From the NCBI GenBank assembly GCA_023410575.1, contig JAEYPP010000016.1:62001-126000 (forward strand): 64,000 nucleotides of DNA. The letters run 5' to 3'. This document shows positions 63,084 to 64,000 of this stretch, piece by piece. The position numbers and the translations under genes are program-made. Origin of the DNA: Bacillota bacterium. Lineage in GTDB: Bacteria; Bacillota; Clostridia; Lachnospirales; Lachnospiraceae. The notes beneath the pieces were generated by a model that had not been told where the DNA came from, did not search any database, and saw only the letters and a list, made by a program, of their open reading frames with translations. Each line of letters starts with the position of its first letter. The first letter of the stretch is position 1.

Positions 63084-64000
63084 ATGCAGGATAAGCAAAC
63101 ATATCTAAAAATTATTGTAAATTTTGTGATTATGATTGCACTCTTACTATTGGCTATGATTTTTTTACCGAAGCTAATATCGTTTTTCTGGCCATTTGTC
63201 CTAGCATTTATCTTAAGCTTAATAGCCAATCCTGTTGTTCGATTTATGGAACAAAGGATTCATATCAAAAGAAAACATGGATCTGCTATTATTATACTTG
63301 TTGTAATACTGGTAATTGTCAGTCTTATGCTTTTCGTTGGATTTTTACTTGTAAAGGAAGCAATACGTTTGATAGCAGATTTACCTACCATTTTTAAGGA
63401 GGTTCATGAGTTAGCAGATAAACTTGGTGAGCGTCTTTCAATGTTACCACTTCTATCGCCTGACAGAGTAGAAGTAGCTTTGACAGAGTTGATTTCAGGT
63501 GTAAGTAACTGGATCAACCAATTCGTAGAGGCAGCGAACATATTGAACTTATCAAAAGCTGGTAATTTTGTGAAAGAAATTGGTAATGCATTTTTTCTGT
63601 GTACGATTACAATACTATCCACTTATTTTTTTATTACATATCGCGACATAATGGAGAAAAGGGTTAAGAAGATATTTCCTAAGTCAGTTGTTACAAGTAT
63701 GGAATTAGTAACCTCGAATTTTAGAGTTGCGCTTTTGGGATATTTTAAAGCCCAGCTTGAAATTATGGTAATTTTAATCATATTTATGTTCTTTGTCTTT
63801 GCTTTTTTAAACATTCGGTATGCTTTTTTTCTTTCTATACTGATTGGATTTATTGATTTTTTACCAATCTTTGGTACTGGGCTTATTCTTTGGCCATGGG
63901 CATTGCTTGATTTTATTAACGGAAATTATATTAGAGCTATTGTAATATTAGGACTATATCTAATCTGTCAGATTACAAAACAGATATTACAGCCTAAATT
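63084..64000 (+). CDS. AI-2E family transporter (3' partial)
   Basis: At least 305 aa, open to the right edge of the window. Several membrane helices and the family blocks FFWPFVLAFILSLIANPVVR near the N terminus, DFLPIFGTGLILWPWAL and TKQILQPK at the truncated end. In spore formers such proteins (YtvI-like) are linked to sporulation, and others to Na+/H+ exchange; the specific role is open. TTGGAGG precedes ATG 63084. Confidence 0.88.
   Translation, partial: MQDKQTYLKIIVNFVIMIALLLLAMIFLPKLISFFWPFVLAFILSLIANPVVRFMEQRIHIKRKHGSAIIILVVILVIVSLMLFVGFLLVKEAIRLIADLPTIFKEVHELADKLGERLSMLPLLSPDRVEVALTELISGVSNWINQFVEAANILNLSKAGNFVKEIGNAFFLCTITILSTYFFITYRDIMEKRVKKIFPKSVVTSMELVTSNFRVALLGYFKAQLEIMVILIIFMFFVFAFLNIRYAFFLSILIGFIDFLPIFGTGLILWPWALLDFINGNYIRAIVILGLYLICQITKQILQPK

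Overview
The window reads as chromosome of a low-GC, Gram-positive, endospore-forming-type anaerobe of the Clostridia, most likely a Lachnospiraceae member (Lachnoclostridium / Clostridium phytofermentans-like). The reasons are strong AGGAGG ribosome binding sites, TTGACA/TATAAT promoters, a dnaG-rpoD-trmK block, a FeoA/FeoB pair with a small Cys-rich partner, an SleB-type hydrolase and an Ig-like S-layer-type surface protein. The species assignment is inference. No tRNA, 16S/23S rRNA, CRISPR array, phage or intact insertion sequence was seen.

Layout. 1-4400: end of a branched-chain amino-acid ABC importer (livG partial, livF), a cytidylate-kinase-like protein and two PLP aminotransferases. 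4507-6456: a lone receiver protein, queH, a zinc-ribbon protein and a DUF2085 protein. 6457-9230: ferrous-iron operon feoA-feoB-small Cys-rich partner, with a consensus promoter bracketed by two Fur-box-like palindromes; two related structured elements lie on either side of the operon. 9378-15857: dgt, dnaG, rpoD, trmK and a TGS-nucleoside kinase, followed by RNase P RNA (15923-16312) and a nested pair of palindromes. 16537-22959: an OmpR/VanR-type two-component system joined to a large exported protein, an ABC ATPase and an ABC-2 permease. 23101-30775: a convergent-strand degenerate HNH/AP2 protein, an SleB-type hydrolase, thrC, a four-hairpin intergenic element and a large surface protein.

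30918-59271 is a roughly 28 kb surface-polysaccharide locus: polymerase/ligase, initiating sugar transferase, epimerases, glycosyltransferases, a flippase, an acyltransferase, rmlA, rmlC, rmlD (no rmlB in the window), a UDP-sugar dehydrogenase and a WbpM/CapD-type 4,6-dehydratase. Two of its genes carry an N-terminal XRE DNA-binding domain: one fused to an apparently active UDP-glucose dehydrogenase, one fused to an RmlA-like domain whose catalytic residues are lost. A small chimeric remnant at 40753-40888 joins the start of rmlA to an internal piece of an XRE-RmlA-type gene, pointing to recombination between such copies.

Inside this locus (46623-55230) sits an unusual cassette: DegT-type aminotransferase, GNAT acetyltransferase, two tandem SDRs, a stand-alone acyl carrier protein, an AMP-forming acyl ligase, a broken type II thioesterase, LuxE-like and LuxC-like proteins and an LDH/MDH-family dehydrogenase with a non-LDH specificity residue. 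Together they look able to activate a carboxylic acid on an ACP, reduce it through LuxE/LuxC to an aldehyde and attach or modify it on an amino sugar. This is the best candidate here for an undescribed system. The window ends with a DUF368 protein (family linked to undecaprenyl-phosphate recycling), a zinc-type ABC importer and a truncated AI-2E family transporter.
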